Below, piece after piece: positions 23,996 to 39,400 of a stretch of DNA of 64,000 nt. Every line of letters begins with the position of its first letter. Within the stretch, counting starts at the first letter, position 1. Source of the stretch: Limnoperna fortunei. Taxonomy: Eukaryota; Mollusca; Bivalvia; Mytilida; Modiolidae. The stretch covers positions 20,361,714 to 20,425,713 of the forward strand of contig OX104122.1 of NCBI GenBank assembly GCA_944474755.1. Direction: 5' to 3'. The notes beneath the pieces were generated by a model. The model searched no databases and was not told the origin of the DNA. It saw only the letters and a list, made by a program, of their open reading frames with translations. Both the position numbers and the translations under genes were made by a program.

Positions 23996-26832
23996 AGTTA
24001 ATATCTAGACATGCCTGATTTAAGGAAAATACTATTGACAAGTTGAAATACAATATGGGGCAACTTTTATAAAAGTTTTCTATGTACAATGAAATTGTTG
24101 CATGTGTGCATTTAAATTATCAACAATCAGTAGAAAGTTATTAATTTTATTCTGAAACATCTTACATTTCAACGTTTCTTAATAAATACATCAGACTTGA
24201 GTATGATAAAGCATTTATTATTGCCTTGATTAAACTTTACCTAGCAGTTAACAGATCTATTGTGTTGAGCCTTACCTTATCACTATGCATCACTCACAGA
24301 ATTAGCCTACCCTCAATAAATGAATAAAGATCTGATATTGTAAACAAAGGTATGAAGGGTTTAATCTAAAATTTACTGTGAAAGATACGACTTGATTTCT
24401 TTCAATGGGAAACTTACAAGGGAGTGATATGGGTACAATTTAGTTATTTCATTTCCATGTTGATTAGGAGTCTCCGGATTTATTACATAGACTAAGGTAG
24501 GTGGATTATTTTTATGAACATAATAAAATTGCTGGCAATTTAAAAAAAAACTCTGGTTTTTTGCAAGCATATCAATTATAATATGCTTCAGTTTTAAAAT
24601 TGTTTACTTAAGTGTCAATTTCACAGTTATTTAGTTTCAGTTTAATAACAGTATTTGAAATGTTTAATAAAATGCTTAATCCCTGTATGAAAAATGCATC
24701 TATAGGGCTATGTTAAGTTTTGATCAAAATATATATATTTTGGGATATATATTCATATTCATAACTGGTCATACACTGTAACAAGCTTGCTTTGTTTGTT
24801 GGGACTTGAAACAGAACAAAAAACACGAAATAATGATCAGTCTGTGTGGATATTTTATAGATATAAGCAATTAAAGATTTTTCATTGGCTATATACAATG
24901 TTAATGTGTCTCCAGCCAGAGGAAAATATCCAGTATTTTATAAGATTTTGTGTCTGTTTGCCTTTAGGACATTGATAATGAAATAAAAAATATTTGGGAT
25001 ATCAAAATATTTATGCTATTAAATGGACCCAAGGAGTTAGAAAACCTTACACATTCACCAACAGTACAACCAGTACATGTCTTTATTGTAGTTAAGAGTT
25101 TTTGCTGTCTTTGTGCACCATATTTTTAAATTTTATTTGGACAACTACCTGTTTTTTTCTGCTGTCTTAACCATCTGTATGACCCCCCCCCACCTCAACC
25201 CCCTTCTAGAGTTTAGGATTTTATCAACTTATCCCCAATGCAAATATTGACTTAATTATAATTTGATGGCAAATTATAATTCCAGGAAAAACTTAATTTA
25301 AGGTCCCAAATTACATGTATTTCAAATATATTGCTTCTAATAGTACAAAATACATCACAGTCCAGATAGTGGAGGTTTGATCCATAAAGTCAACACATTA
25401 CTAGCTTACACAAAAGTCTTCTACAAACATACTGTTAAAGAACTGTCTAATATTTTTCACAAATATTTTTACTTACTTGACATTTATTGCATAGACAAAC
25501 AACATGGAGGTTTACATCACTGGTTTTTGTTAGACTGAGGTTATAACAAGTTAGAGTACTGTTAATGAAATTTATTTGTTTAATATATTAAATAAATACT
25601 GTAACAAAGTACTAGATATTGTTGTGAATTTGAGTAGATATCAGTCAAATGTAAAAATAAATCTTTCCCTTACTCCTCTCACTTTCTATTGTTGCCACAT
25701 AATAGACAATAATAGAAAAAATAAGTGAAAGATTTCATTTTAATTATATTGATTTGAATTGTTTCCAGATGTGTAAATTTGTTGACTAATAATTGAATGG
25801 GAATCTTGCAGAAACATACACTATATATATGTACAGTTCTTTTTATCTCATATTTTGTAAATAAGTGAGCATACATGCTTATCTGCAATTTCAATGTATT
25901 TTGTAAAAATAATGTAAAAGCTTTATTTTCTGTCATTTTCAATGGAATTTGTCAAAAAAGCTATCATAAGAGCTGATCTTAGGATTAATGTGGTGACTTG
26001 TTACAATGGCTTCCCACTCAATAAAAACAGGATGCCATACTATAGCACAAAAATGGCTGAAAGGCATGTAACATACAACAAACATAACTCCATCTGTAAG
26101 CAGGTAACACCCTGTCCTCACTCATATAATGAAGGCCAGGGCAAAGCTCAGCTTATTATTACCCTTTCAATCTAAGCCTATCAAAAGCTTTCCATCAGAC
26201 TGAAAAAAAATTGAAATTCATTTGAAAAATGTGTGTAACTGTACCAAATACACAAACTTAATCCTAAAGCAGTTCTTAAACAAGCCTAAACTGGCAGATA
26301 TGTCAGAAATCCAGCACCCCGCTTTAATCTCTGTCTTTATTATAGCACCTTATCAAACGTCTCTACATTGTTGACTTTAAATTTAGTTACTGAGGAACAA
26401 AAATATTTTTATATCCCATTAAATGTTATTTTCATATAGACACAGTGCGATCTTTATGGGTATAATGGTCTTCAATTGTTGACGGATCCTCTTATTGAGA
26501 AAATGTCTTTGTTTGTATACAATATATCTAATCTGTTAAGTGTATGTGATCATCTCTTCAACTTTTACTGTTAAATTATAAAAGAAACAATTATGATGTT
26601 ATAAATTTGAAATGCTTTGAACTTTGAAAAGTTAGACTTGTAATACATGCTGGCAGGGTCACGACCTTGATTGAGGTCAACAGGTTAAGAATAATGAAAT
26701 TAACTGTTTTTATATTGTTTTTGAAGCAGTTCATTTATGGTCCTAATAATCAGATTTTATTTATTGCTTAGCTGAGTCACAAATTGTAAGCTTCTCTAAG
26801 GAATTGTTTTATTTTACCCCCGCAAACATGCT
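23996..26832. other. AT-rich intergenic sequence, no gene recognised
   Basis: Holds a poly-C run at 25,183-25,191. A 17-nt sequence AGACACAGTGCGATCTT at 26,438-26,454 recurs beyond the CTGT array at 28,014-28,030. No gene was recognised. Confidence 0.5.
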
Positions 26833-28115
<1,283 letters not shown>

Positions 28116-31100
28116 ATTTGGTTATTACAGTAAAACCTGTCAAACTGACCCTTAATATTCATATTAATCTTAATATGAAATTAATATTTTAATCTACTTG
28201 TCTATTCTGAACATAAATTTGAGTCCAAAAAGGGATTCTGTTTAGAATAAACTGTTGTGGACATACTTGATCATTTATGTGTTTTTATTTTTGGTCTTGA
28301 ATCAGCTAAATCTACCGGAAAACACCCTTAACATTAAAATCATTGTTTTGAACTGTTTCTTAATTTACCAGTGTCAGTTACCAATTAAACCAGGTGAGGA
28401 GCTAGGAAATCATGGAAAACTGGTGGTTTTGTTATTCAGAATTTCTGTGAACTTATTTTGAGTACCTGTTTAATTCTAGCACATGTAGCCCCAGTAGTGC
28501 CTGCAGCTTAGGTGTTAACTGACATTGCTACTTTATTTTAATGTCTTTTATTTCAGGCTTCAATTTCAAGTTTTCCATATTTCAAGTGAATTAAGTCTCT
28601 TAAGTTTTCCTTAAATCAATAATATAGAAATGCTTTAAGTTTCTGGAGACAATTAATATCAGACATCTATTGTAAGCACCAACTGATCTATGGAGATACT
28701 GGTTCTCTAAAGTGAATAGATCATTGATTTCTTGATATTTACATGAAAAAGGATGATCACTAACATTTTAAATAATCAATAAAATATATCCTTTATGTAT
28801 GAACTGAATGTAGTCTGAAGAAATAAAAATTCAGGTAGAAATACAATGTTATATTCAGATTAGTGTAAAAGGTACCGTACTTGCTCACATAAATCAAGCT
28901 TCCAAAGGAATCAGATTATGCCAGTAATGTATGACTTAAGGATTTGATGTTGTGTTAATTTATATACTTGATTGTAATATGCACAGTAATTGATTCTATG
29001 GTGAGAAATTTTGGATTAATTCATGGCCGACCAGTATACTTATTTTAGGTAGCATCAAATCATAGATTAATGTCTGCAAATTTTAGGACACCACAAAATT
29101 GCTTCTATTATTGACTTGATTAAAAGATAGCAAAATGTGTTGGTCTAAATTGAATGTCAGCTTTACTAGTAATAGTTCCCAAATGACAATTTATGTAATG
29201 TACATTTTTTTGGAAATATTGTTTTCCTTAAAACATCCCAGTGAATGATCTATTGTGATAAAATATGTTTTTTAGTTAAAGAAAATGTCAAGATTAAATG
29301 TGTGCCAACATTTCATAACAATAAAACATTAAAACTCACTGAAAATTACACCTGAATGTATTACAAACCTTTGATCAGAACTCTTTATTAACATAATTAA
29401 ATGTTTGACAAATAATATATAAATTTAAATGTCTTGTTTATTTATTGAAAGTATTGAATATGAATTATGATTATATGTTTATTAAATTTAAATTTTACCT
29501 TTATAATTTATTTGAAGTGTAATTTTCCTTTTATAAAAATAAGCCCTATTTAATGATAAATTAGAATTTTTCAATTTCAAAAGTTGTTGGTGTATAAAAG
29601 TGCAGTTTGGCTGTATGAACATTTTTAATCAAATAAACATCTCCAAGTTTACTTTGAATTCATCTTTTCTCTATGTCACTCAATCATAAACACTTTAAAT
29701 GTTTTGAATAAGTGAAGAACTGAATTAATTTAATTGTTTGCCTTTTTTTAACTTTGCACTTATTTATATAACAGGCCTTTTGTTACTATGTAAACTAAAT
29801 GCAATTTTGACTACACAGAAGGTGGAAAATAAGATAATTTAAATTAGCACCTTTTTTTATCAAGTGTTAATGAGTAGCTGTGAGCATGCAGTCTTAAACA
29901 TTAAATTTGTTAAAATAATTATGATGTCTAAAGTTTTAGTAAACCTAGAAAAAGTTTGCATATGATGGTCTAGAAATAAATTTCATTTCTGGAAATACAA
30001 GGTTCAGTCTCCAGTTTCATAAAACATCTTAAGTCAGATTGCTGAAAATATAATTTTGTGGAAAAACATAAGGAATTTAAAAAAAACACAAGGATTTGAG
30101 GAAAAACAAAAGGATTTTAGGAAAAACAAAAGGATTTTAGGAAAAACACCAGGATTTGAGGAAGATCTCAATTTGAAAAGTTTATGATACTGGGATTCAG
30201 CGTGCATGTTTACACATGTATAAACTTATACTGCAATTTCCTTATACTTGTGTTTACATTATACTAATTGAATAAAATTTCAAATTGATTTCCAAACTGA
30301 AATATACAATTTGCAAAGAATGTCGATTACTCTAAACAGTCAGGGTACTGTATCTCTATAATTTTCTGTTTCCCTTTTGAGTATTGATTGTTGAAACTTC
30401 CAACAAAAGGTAATGGATTAGAAATTGACATTGGCTATTTATTATTGACACTGTGTTATAGTACTAAAGTACTTGAGTTAATCTTAAGCAGATATTCTGT
30501 AATGTTTTAACTGGTGTTGACTGTTAAGTGTTTTATTTGTGTGTATAATAAATGTATGACACTAGTGTTTAAAAAAATTGTCTGGAAGTTTTACAAATAA
30601 TGTATATGCTGATTTGTAATTCTACCATTTATGCTTAGTCTCATGTGATTAAATTTCAAGATGTCATGCTCCAATATGGTAATGTGTACTTATAAACTTG
30701 ATATTTTACTGATAGTCTTTTTTCCTGCAGACTTTAGAAGGGTAATTCACGACAGTAAGGGAATGGTCCTAATACATTTTTAGAATTTCAGCTAGATAAC
30801 AGGAACACGATTGATCTTAGCAAATATTCTTCAGGTTTTACATAGTAAAGATTCAGTTGCAGTTTCTTACATATGATTGTTGGAATCAATACATGATTAC
30901 CAGGAACTTTTAACTTATGAACACAATGTTTTAATGAAGGTTTGTTCCTCTGTTTTTTAATGAAAAATTATGTTTTCATATCCACACCTCATAATATCAG
31001 TTTCTGTTTGGAAATAATATTAAATATAAATATATATTAATACATTGTTTAACAGTTTTATTAAATTGACTGATTATCATCTCAATGTTGCAAAGTTACA

Positions 31101-31416
31101 AAAATATTTCTCCAATAAAAGTAATCCGTCTAATCGGATTTTAATCTACCAATCTTATCTGTTAAATTTATTAAATATTGTTTTGAAAGAGTGGACAAAG
31201 GGGGTTTTCTTGTAATGATTATTACACATTTGTGTAATAAGTAAAAAGAAATGATACAAATATTTAGACTAATGCAAAAATAAAACATGTATGTTTTAAC
31301 ACAGCTGTGCAAAATAAATATTCACAGCATATTTTTTTGTAAAGAATTGGAGCTGAGACAGTTCTCAACTTTCAGGTTACAGACTGTTAAGTATTTGTTC
31401 CTAGCCTGTAGATCTG
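28116..31416. other. AT-rich sequence, no gene recognised
   Basis: Either intergenic or an upstream intron of the TRIM gene. It contains a short ~22-bp tandem repeat (GGAAAAACAAAAGGATTTTA type, about 5 copies) at 30,058-30,165. No coding exon was recognised. Confidence 0.5.
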
Positions 31417-32412
31417 TTCAACTTAGATATCCCCCAGTTATGGTCTGGGAGGGGTCCCAGTGCTTGATCCAACTTAGATATCCCCCAGTTATAGTCTGGG
31501 AGGGGGTCCCAGTGCTTGATCCAACTTAGATATCCCCCAGTTATGGTCTGGGAGGGGTCCCAGAGCTTGATCCAACTTAGATATCCCCAGTTATAGTCTG
31601 GGAGGGGGTCCCAGTGCTTGATCCAACTTAGATATCCCCCAGTTATAGTCTGGGAGGGGGTCCCAGTGCTTGATCCCACTTAGATATCCCCCAGTTATAG
31701 TCTGGGAAGGGTCCCAGTGCTTGATCCAACTTAGATATCTCCAATTATACTAGTAGTCTGGGAGGGGGTCCCAGGGCTTAATCCAACAGATTTCCCCCAG
31801 TTAAATTATGGGAGGGGGTCACAGTGCTTGATCCCACTTAGATATCCCCCAGTTATAGTCTGGGAGGGGTCCCAGTGCTTGATCCAACTTAGATATCCCC
31901 TAGTTATAGTTTGGGAGGGGTCCCCAGTGCTTGATCCAACTTAGATATCCCCCATTTATAGTCTGGGAGGGGGTCCCAGTGCTTGATCCAACTTAGATAT
32001 CCCCCAGTTATAGTCTGGGAGGGGATCCCAGTGCTTGATCCCACTTTGATATCCCCCAGTTATAGTCTGGGAAGGGTCCCAGTGCTTGATCCAATTTAGA
32101 TATCCCCAATTATACTAGTAGTCTGGGAGGGGGTCCCAGGGCTTAATCCAACAGATTTCCCCCAGTTATAGTCTGGGAGGGGGTCCCAGTGCTTGATCCC
32201 ACTTAGATATCCCCCAGTTATAGTCTGGGAGGGGTCCCAGTGCTTGATCCAACTTAGATATCCCCCAGTTATAGTTTGGGAGGGGTCCCCAGTGCTTGAT
32301 CCAACTTAGATATCCCCCAGTTATAGTCTGGGAGGGGGTCCCAGTGCTTGATCCAACTTAGATATCCTCCTTTTATGGTCTGGGACGGGTCATAGAGCTT
32401 GATCCAACTTAG
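31417..32412. repeat. ~52-bp minisatellite, about 19 copies
   Basis: The unit is CAACTTAGATATCCCCCAGT, TATAGTCTGGGAGGGGGTCC, CAGTGCTTGATC. A diverged stretch containing ATACTAGTAGTCTGGG and GGGCTTAATCCAACAGATTT recurs about 366 bp apart (near 31,740 and 32,105), so blocks of about seven units were amplified together. The array ends about 300 bp before the first TRIM exon seen. Open frames in it on both strands are repeat artefacts. Confidence 0.96.
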
Positions 32413-32716
32413 AGATATCGCAAAGTTATATTTAGTACTAACTGAATTCAGTTTTTTTTATGACTGAAGATTATGAATTCTCATAGAGTTCTGCGTTTTT
32501 AACACCAATAAAAATTGAAGGCCATAATCAAGCTAAGAAATTGATGAAAGGTGTGTAAAACCACATACTTGCTTAAATTGTAAAACTTTGTGATTTAATT
32601 GTACATTTATTCAATAAAATATTGTTAACACTAAAACCACATTCAATCTACAGTTCCTTCTTCAATGACAGTCAGCTTTTTGTAATATAAACAAATTTTT
32701 TACTTTTTTTTTTCAG

Positions 32717-33481
32717 AGTAATAATGCAGTATTGTGGTCAAATGTAGATTGGTCCAACAAGTCTCGTCAGGATTCAAAAACTTGCCATTCATCGGAAGCA
32801 GAAAGGATTTCTAAAATGGATGTTGACAGTGACTTACAGTGTCCTGTTTGCTTGGAGCTATATTCGTATCCCATCATCCTTCCTTGTTCTCATGTGTTAT
32901 GCAGAGAACCATGTGCCGAGCATCTGTTTGATTTCAATTTCATTCGGTGTCCAGTGTGTAGAGACAACTGTTATGTCAGTGGAGGAATTACTAGTTTACC
33001 AAGAGTTATAGCCCTTGAAAATATAATATCAAGATTTAAAGAGAATCAGCTGAAAGGTGAAAAAGAAAAACAGAAGTTGGAATCAACGGTTCTAGAAACA
33101 GTTGAAAGGCCAGTTAAAGAAGAAATAAATATACCAGACAACCCAATATTATGTCAACACTGTGATGCATCACTCAAAAAACTTGCCAAAAAATCTTGCC
33201 TAGATTGTTGTTCTTCATATTGTGGGAGGTGCTTACGTCACTCCCATCCCTCTCGAGAGCCATACTCGAGTCACGAAATTGTTGAACCAAGAAAAGATCT
33301 CATAAAAAAACCTGAACATTCAAGTTCTTACTCTCACTCAGGAAAGTGCTCATTTCATAAGGAAAAATTAACTTTGTACTGTACAGAGTGCTCACAATCA
33401 TGCTGCAAAAAATGTAAAAGTATGGAGTGCCATAGAGGACATAATATAACCTTAATTGAAGATGCATATTCAGAACTGAAG
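32717..33481 (+). CDS. TRIM exon 1 (RING and both B-boxes)
   Basis: The acceptor is a strong T-rich tract ending TTTCAG at 32,716, so at least one exon lies upstream. The ATG at 32,816 is preceded by an open in-frame stretch of 33 codons, which may be 5'UTR. The donor is AAG|GTATGC, leaving phase 0. It encodes all zinc-binding residues of the RING and both B-boxes. The fifth and sixth RING cysteines are spaced C-x3-C instead of the usual C-x2-C. Confidence 0.92.
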
Positions 33482-36400
33482 GTATGCATAGTTAAGTACA
33501 TGTAGTATTTTGCTTAAGAGTCAGGGCCTTGGTGGGAAGTTGTTAAGGTAGTTAGTCACTACCATTATTACATGATACATTGAAGGCTGTATTTTTATTT
33601 GATATTTGGTTAAACTACAAAAATTTATTAAATAAGCTGTGCTAAAAAAAAGTGAAAATATGGCAATCAAAACATGTGTTAGGGGAGATAACTCATTATT
33701 TGTTAGGAGAACATATTGAAAAGTGAAAAATTAAATATTATCTTTGCTTCAATGAGTAGCAGTACAGAGAGTAAAAATAATCAGCATGCAGTTTAAGGAC
33801 AAGACCATTTTATTGGATGATTCATATATTTTTCAGTTTCATGGGGCAAAAACTTCACTGTGAAACCTCCAGAAAAACTGGTATTCCTTGTCATTTAAGT
33901 TTATAGTTGAGCATACTCTGCCCGCTGTAAGACTCTAACCTGCAACCTCAATGTTGGCATATGATAAATATTATATGACTAACAACTCTACCACAGAGGC
34001 TGCCTTTATGGAGTAATAGCTATTAAGACAATTAAGAAGCATGTAAATCAATATTTAGTTTGAATACTGAATGATATTCATGCAACAGCCTGTTTACTCT
34101 GATAGATCAACAAAAACAGAAAATACAAAAAATTTGATGAAATAAGATCATAAATAAACACAAACAAAGATTATCAATATGATTATTTGAATTCGAACTT
34201 AATAGCTGTTGTAATAAACTGGTCTCCTTTACATTCAACTTCATGTTCCTCAAATATTTGTCCATTTCTGTCTTAGTACTATGTGCTGGTATTTAAGGAT
34301 ACCAGACTATTGTATCATGACTTGTAGTCTGCAACATACTGTACATGTACATGCATTATAATAATAATTTTTTAAAAACTCTTCTTGTATTTCTTGTACA
34401 TACATGAAAAATGATTCAAATATTATTCATATTTTATATTTCCCAACAATGAATAAAACTGTTTTTACCTGAAATGTCATTAGGTGCTAAAATTTGTTTA
34501 TTACTAAAGACACACAAGCAGTTAACTGTGTTCATATTGATAAGTCTATGTTTACCCATTATATGAAGGGTACCAGGATTTGTTAATTGTATACTGTTAT
34601 GTCAATGTCATTTGAAGAGCTGCAGTGTTTTTCATCAAAAGTCGTAAGTGTGAAATCTATTGTAAGTGTTGATGTCACAATGTATTTCCCTTTGATCTTC
34701 CAACACTAACAATAAATTTTACACATATGACTGTTTGTGTAATTCACTGCTGTTAATTGTCTGGTTCCATGGGAGATAACTCTTGTTGTTTCATAGTTTA
34801 AATATTTGTTAGGTTTCACAATACTTTTTTATTAGATTGCCATGGGGAAGAGTTTAACCAAACTGGATTCCAGTCAGTCACATGTGACCACAGCATTAAA
34901 GAGCCAGAGAGATCATCTAAAGGACATGCAGGTAGTTAAAGCAAGATGGTCTTAAAATAGTCAAAAATGTCAAATGAAAAAGAAAGATGTGTAAACTAAA
35001 ACACTGAATAGGAATTCCTTGCAAAAAAAACCATAAATTTTAGTGAAAATAATTGAAAATCTCTGTAAATTTAACCTGTGTTCAAACTGAATACTTGTCT
35101 TTGCTCAACAAGAATTTTAACACAAATAGGTATGGTTTTAGCAGGTGTCATTGTAATTATTCAGTCAATTTTTTTGGGGAAATCTGTTTTTCTTTTGTTC
35201 GAAGGTTTGATATCACTTTAAGCAATTTTTATGGTTATTTCATGGCATCTAGTTTATATTCACATATGAAGCCGGAATACCACTGAATCCGGAAAGAAAA
35301 CTGGCTATTCTTGTTAGTTTAGTTAGTTTTTTTTTTTTATGTGGTTTAACATCACTTCTAGCAAGTTTTTAGCTGTATCAAGGTTCCAGTTGCTATTTGG
35401 AAGGAAGCTTGAGTACCCAGAGAAAAGCCCCGACCTCTTGTAGGAAAACTGGTAATCCTTGTCAATTAAGATTGGAGTCGAGTGCACCATACCATATTAA
35501 GACTCAAACCCATAATCTCAGTGTCGAGAAATGACGTGATCAATAGTAATTGAACTACCTTAATCACTCGGCTACTGAGACAACACTTAAGTTTGGAGTC
35601 AAGCACACCTTACCCAAAAATCTAGATGAAAGTATGAAATTTTAGCTTCCATGTAAATTTCATCCAAAAATTGTTTGCTGTAAATAACAGTGAAAAGTAT
35701 AAGAATTTCGCATAAAATTTGTTCAAAATTATTGCGTTTTTTTTATTTTTAAAAACAATGTTTTGCATTTTATCAAACAAATATTAATCTTTATGATACT
35801 TTTGTCTGATCTTCATGTATCATTTGAAATTCATGTTTCATTTTGTGGTTTTTCTCCTCTTTATGTGATCTTGAAGTAAAAACAGAATGGGAATTATCAG
35901 CTTAATTGTCTATGCATGCCCAGAGTTTAAAACTAATTTATAAAGATCAAATAATTGTTTCCCTTGTCAGAGGTAAAGTCACAAAAAAAAACATTAAGTT
36001 TGTTGGTGGTCACTTATCCATAATCAAAACCTGCTTTAATTAAAGTTAAAATGATATTTTACAGCAAGCAATAAACAAAAGAAGAGACGATATCAACATG
36101 CACTGTGATGCTTTGTTAGCTGAAATTGAAAATAAACGGAACTTCTTTTTGGCGGATTTAGAGTATGAGGAGAGAATTCGACAAAACGACATGGACGACC
36201 TGATAAAGGTCATTGAAAGAATTCAGGGTTCATCTCAAGCATTGCAGAATTTTGCCAAGGAGCTTCTTAAAGAAAATATTCCAGAATTTCTTGAAGTATG
36301 TGTATTAAGAAATGTCTCCCTTTAATTTAAATGTTAATTTACATTATTGATATTGATTGTTTTTTATTATAATTACATGTATGTGTCTGTCAAAAAAAAA

Positions 36401-39400
36401 AAAAAAAAATTAACAAAACCATAAAAACTGCAGACTTCCCAAAAGCTTAAAATCTCTTGCTGATTTAACCAAATTTGATTGGCAGAACACACTCAATACT
36501 GGACACTCAATACTGATGCAATTTTCTTGAGACTTTGAACATTTTGTTCCAGACATTTGGATAGATTTTAAACTTTTAAGAAGGAAATTTTGATTGCCAG
36601 ACCCTGTGGTAAGGAGTTTTATGATGTGAATGAAATTTAATGTGGCAATTAAATTTCAGTCTAAAACACAAAAACCATGAACAACACACAGAACTAAACA
36701 ACACAAACAAAAATCAGCAAACAAAGAGTAGGCAGTGTCTGCCTGTTTCATTGTAGTGTCATTGGCAGTCAGTCAAGATAGGCAAGTCCGGTAAAGGAAG
36801 ATGCTAGTCACAAACTCAAATGAGATATAGGTTTGTCCTCGAGGACATCTCATTTGATAGACAGATATCACATATTTGTATACAATTGTTTAATGTCTTA
36901 GATAAAATATTTACTTTACAATTTATATGTATAACTGGAAATGTACATTTTCAGACTTTTATTCATAAATTTAAGAAAAAACTTTAAACAGTCTTGGTTT
37001 ATAGGTCATGGAGTAAATGTGAAAATACATCTAAACCAATAAAAAGAAATACATAAATTACTTACCATATTTTTTTCAAAAATTAAAATTTACATTGTAC
37101 AGTACTATCAATATACAATAAGCTGAACATAGATATTTTGTTTATTAAGAACTTTTTAAGATTTTTAAAAATACATATTAAAAGTCCAATACATTCTAAG
37201 GGAAATAACTCATTTTTATTTCATTTTTCAGGAGGCCAGTTCACTGAATGATAAGTAAGTATATATTTGAGTCAGTTTTTGTCAGTTTACACATCAACAC
37301 AGTTGTACTGACACACTATCAGATGTCTATTACACCTTACAGACATACTCATATATTATACTTAATACAACAATATGATAACTCCATATTCTAGAAAATG
37401 ATTGGATGCAATGATTTAGCACCATGACAGATCCACCTAATATATCACACTCCTCAATATAACAATTGTTTTCCCTAAATATATTCTGAAAAGTGTGGCA
37501 GTATAATATAAAACATACTGACTGTTAGAGCAGGGTGATATATTTACTTTGGCATAACACCCTCCACTACAGGCAGTATGTGTATAATTGCCCCAGCTTT
37601 TGTTGATATGTTCTGTTAGAGATCTTATTTTCTTAATATCATACAGAACTGAGCTTTTTTATGGGACTCTTTTGTATTGTCATGACATTGCTTTAAAATG
37701 AAGATATTTAAATTAAAATAAGTTTTTCTTATTTAATCAATACTTTATAAAGTATAAATTAAGTTATTATTGTTTTTTTAATCAGCCAATTTCCTTAAAT
37801 GTTTAGACAACAGCAAATATGAGATATTACATTTGTTGTACATCAAACAAAAGGGTTAATTATGCTCATTGGATGATCTCCCTTTGAAATAAGATTTTCT
37901 GTTATAGCATGAAAGTAATTTTATATGTCTAGCTAGTGAAATTATGAATAATAATATGTTCACTTGAATTATAAACATATTTTTAAATATAAATCTGTCA
38001 ATTTGCAGTCCTCAAAAATCCCTCACAATTTGGTGAGTATAACAAAAAAAAAGAGTTTTGTAATTTTTCATTGAACATGTGTTCCATACAAACAGTAATT
38101 ACTTTAATTATTATGTTTCAGACTAATTAAAGCCAGTATTGACTGTGAGAGTGTCCAAAGTCAGCAGTGTGATTTAGATTCCTTGTCGTCCAAAGTAGTC
38201 GACTTCAGGCGTGAAAAGGCAGTGCTAAGAGATCTCCATTATTTATCTGGTAAGACTGTCTTCCTAAGTCATGGATTTCTAAGTCTTAAAGACTCCTCTA
38301 TAAACCATGTTCCATTATGGTCAGAAGACTTAATGGACTTTTTTATTGTATGCTTTTTGAGATTTAATTGACATACCTTATCAATTTAATGTGAACTAAC
38401 CTTTCTGAATTTCACCGTTTTTGCAGCTAAGTTTCAGAATCATGTCAGAAATTAGACAATTAAGTCTGTAGTTTAAGAATTTTTTTATTTCAGCTCCAAT
38501 GACTCCAATTGTTGATGTGAGTAGATGTACACGGAGCGAAGACTGTGTTGTGCTGGTTCTGTCACCACCTCAGAGCATACATGATGTCATTGATCAGTAT
38601 GAAATACACTATTGCTCAGAAGAACAAAAGTCTCTAGAGATTGAGGTATATTGTTAGGACATACTGTAAATTTGGAAATTATTGCATTCATTTATTATTG
38701 CAATTTGGGGACCCCCTCAAAAATTGCGAGTTCATATTTTTGCGATCTGCTGAGGTAGCACAAAATGCAATGACAACAAATCATTAAGAAATTATCAGTT
38801 TTTATTAATGTTTGTCGGCAGTAAAAAATCTCTCTACAAACAAATGGATTACACATTTCATTCTAAAGTGATTTGCCTCTGTTGAAGATCAGAAAGACTC
38901 GTCACATGTCTTTAATAATGAGATGATTTTGTAGGTATATTGAGGTTCAGCGTGGGTAGCTTAAACAGTAATTTGTTTACATCAAAGAAAAATCAATTAT
39001 GTTGTGTATAATTAATTACTGTATTCAAATTAAATAGCTATGGTAGAGCTTTACAGATGGTTATATATGCATGCTAGCTTGAGTAATTTTGTCCATGAAT
39101 AAACGAAAGTAGAATTGCGAGGTTTAAATATTGCGATCAAAGAACGATCGCATTATTCGCAATTAAAAAGAGTTTGAAGGTGAATGGTTCTAGGACTACC
39201 GATGCTTACTTGGCGCTCAGAACCAAAGCACTCTTCCAATCTATCATACGTAGATATTAACAAATATCTGAGCGAAAGGCTACAAATAAAAAAAGCAAGT
39301 ACATCTTATCTGTTCATAAATCCATAGAGACCAGATCTTGAACAAGTACGTTTAGAACAAAAATAATGGTTATAGCTTGTAGAGCTATTCTGTACAAAAC

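Noticed and set aside
31401..31679. Open frames in the 52-bp array on both strands
   Set aside because: Repeat periodicity only.
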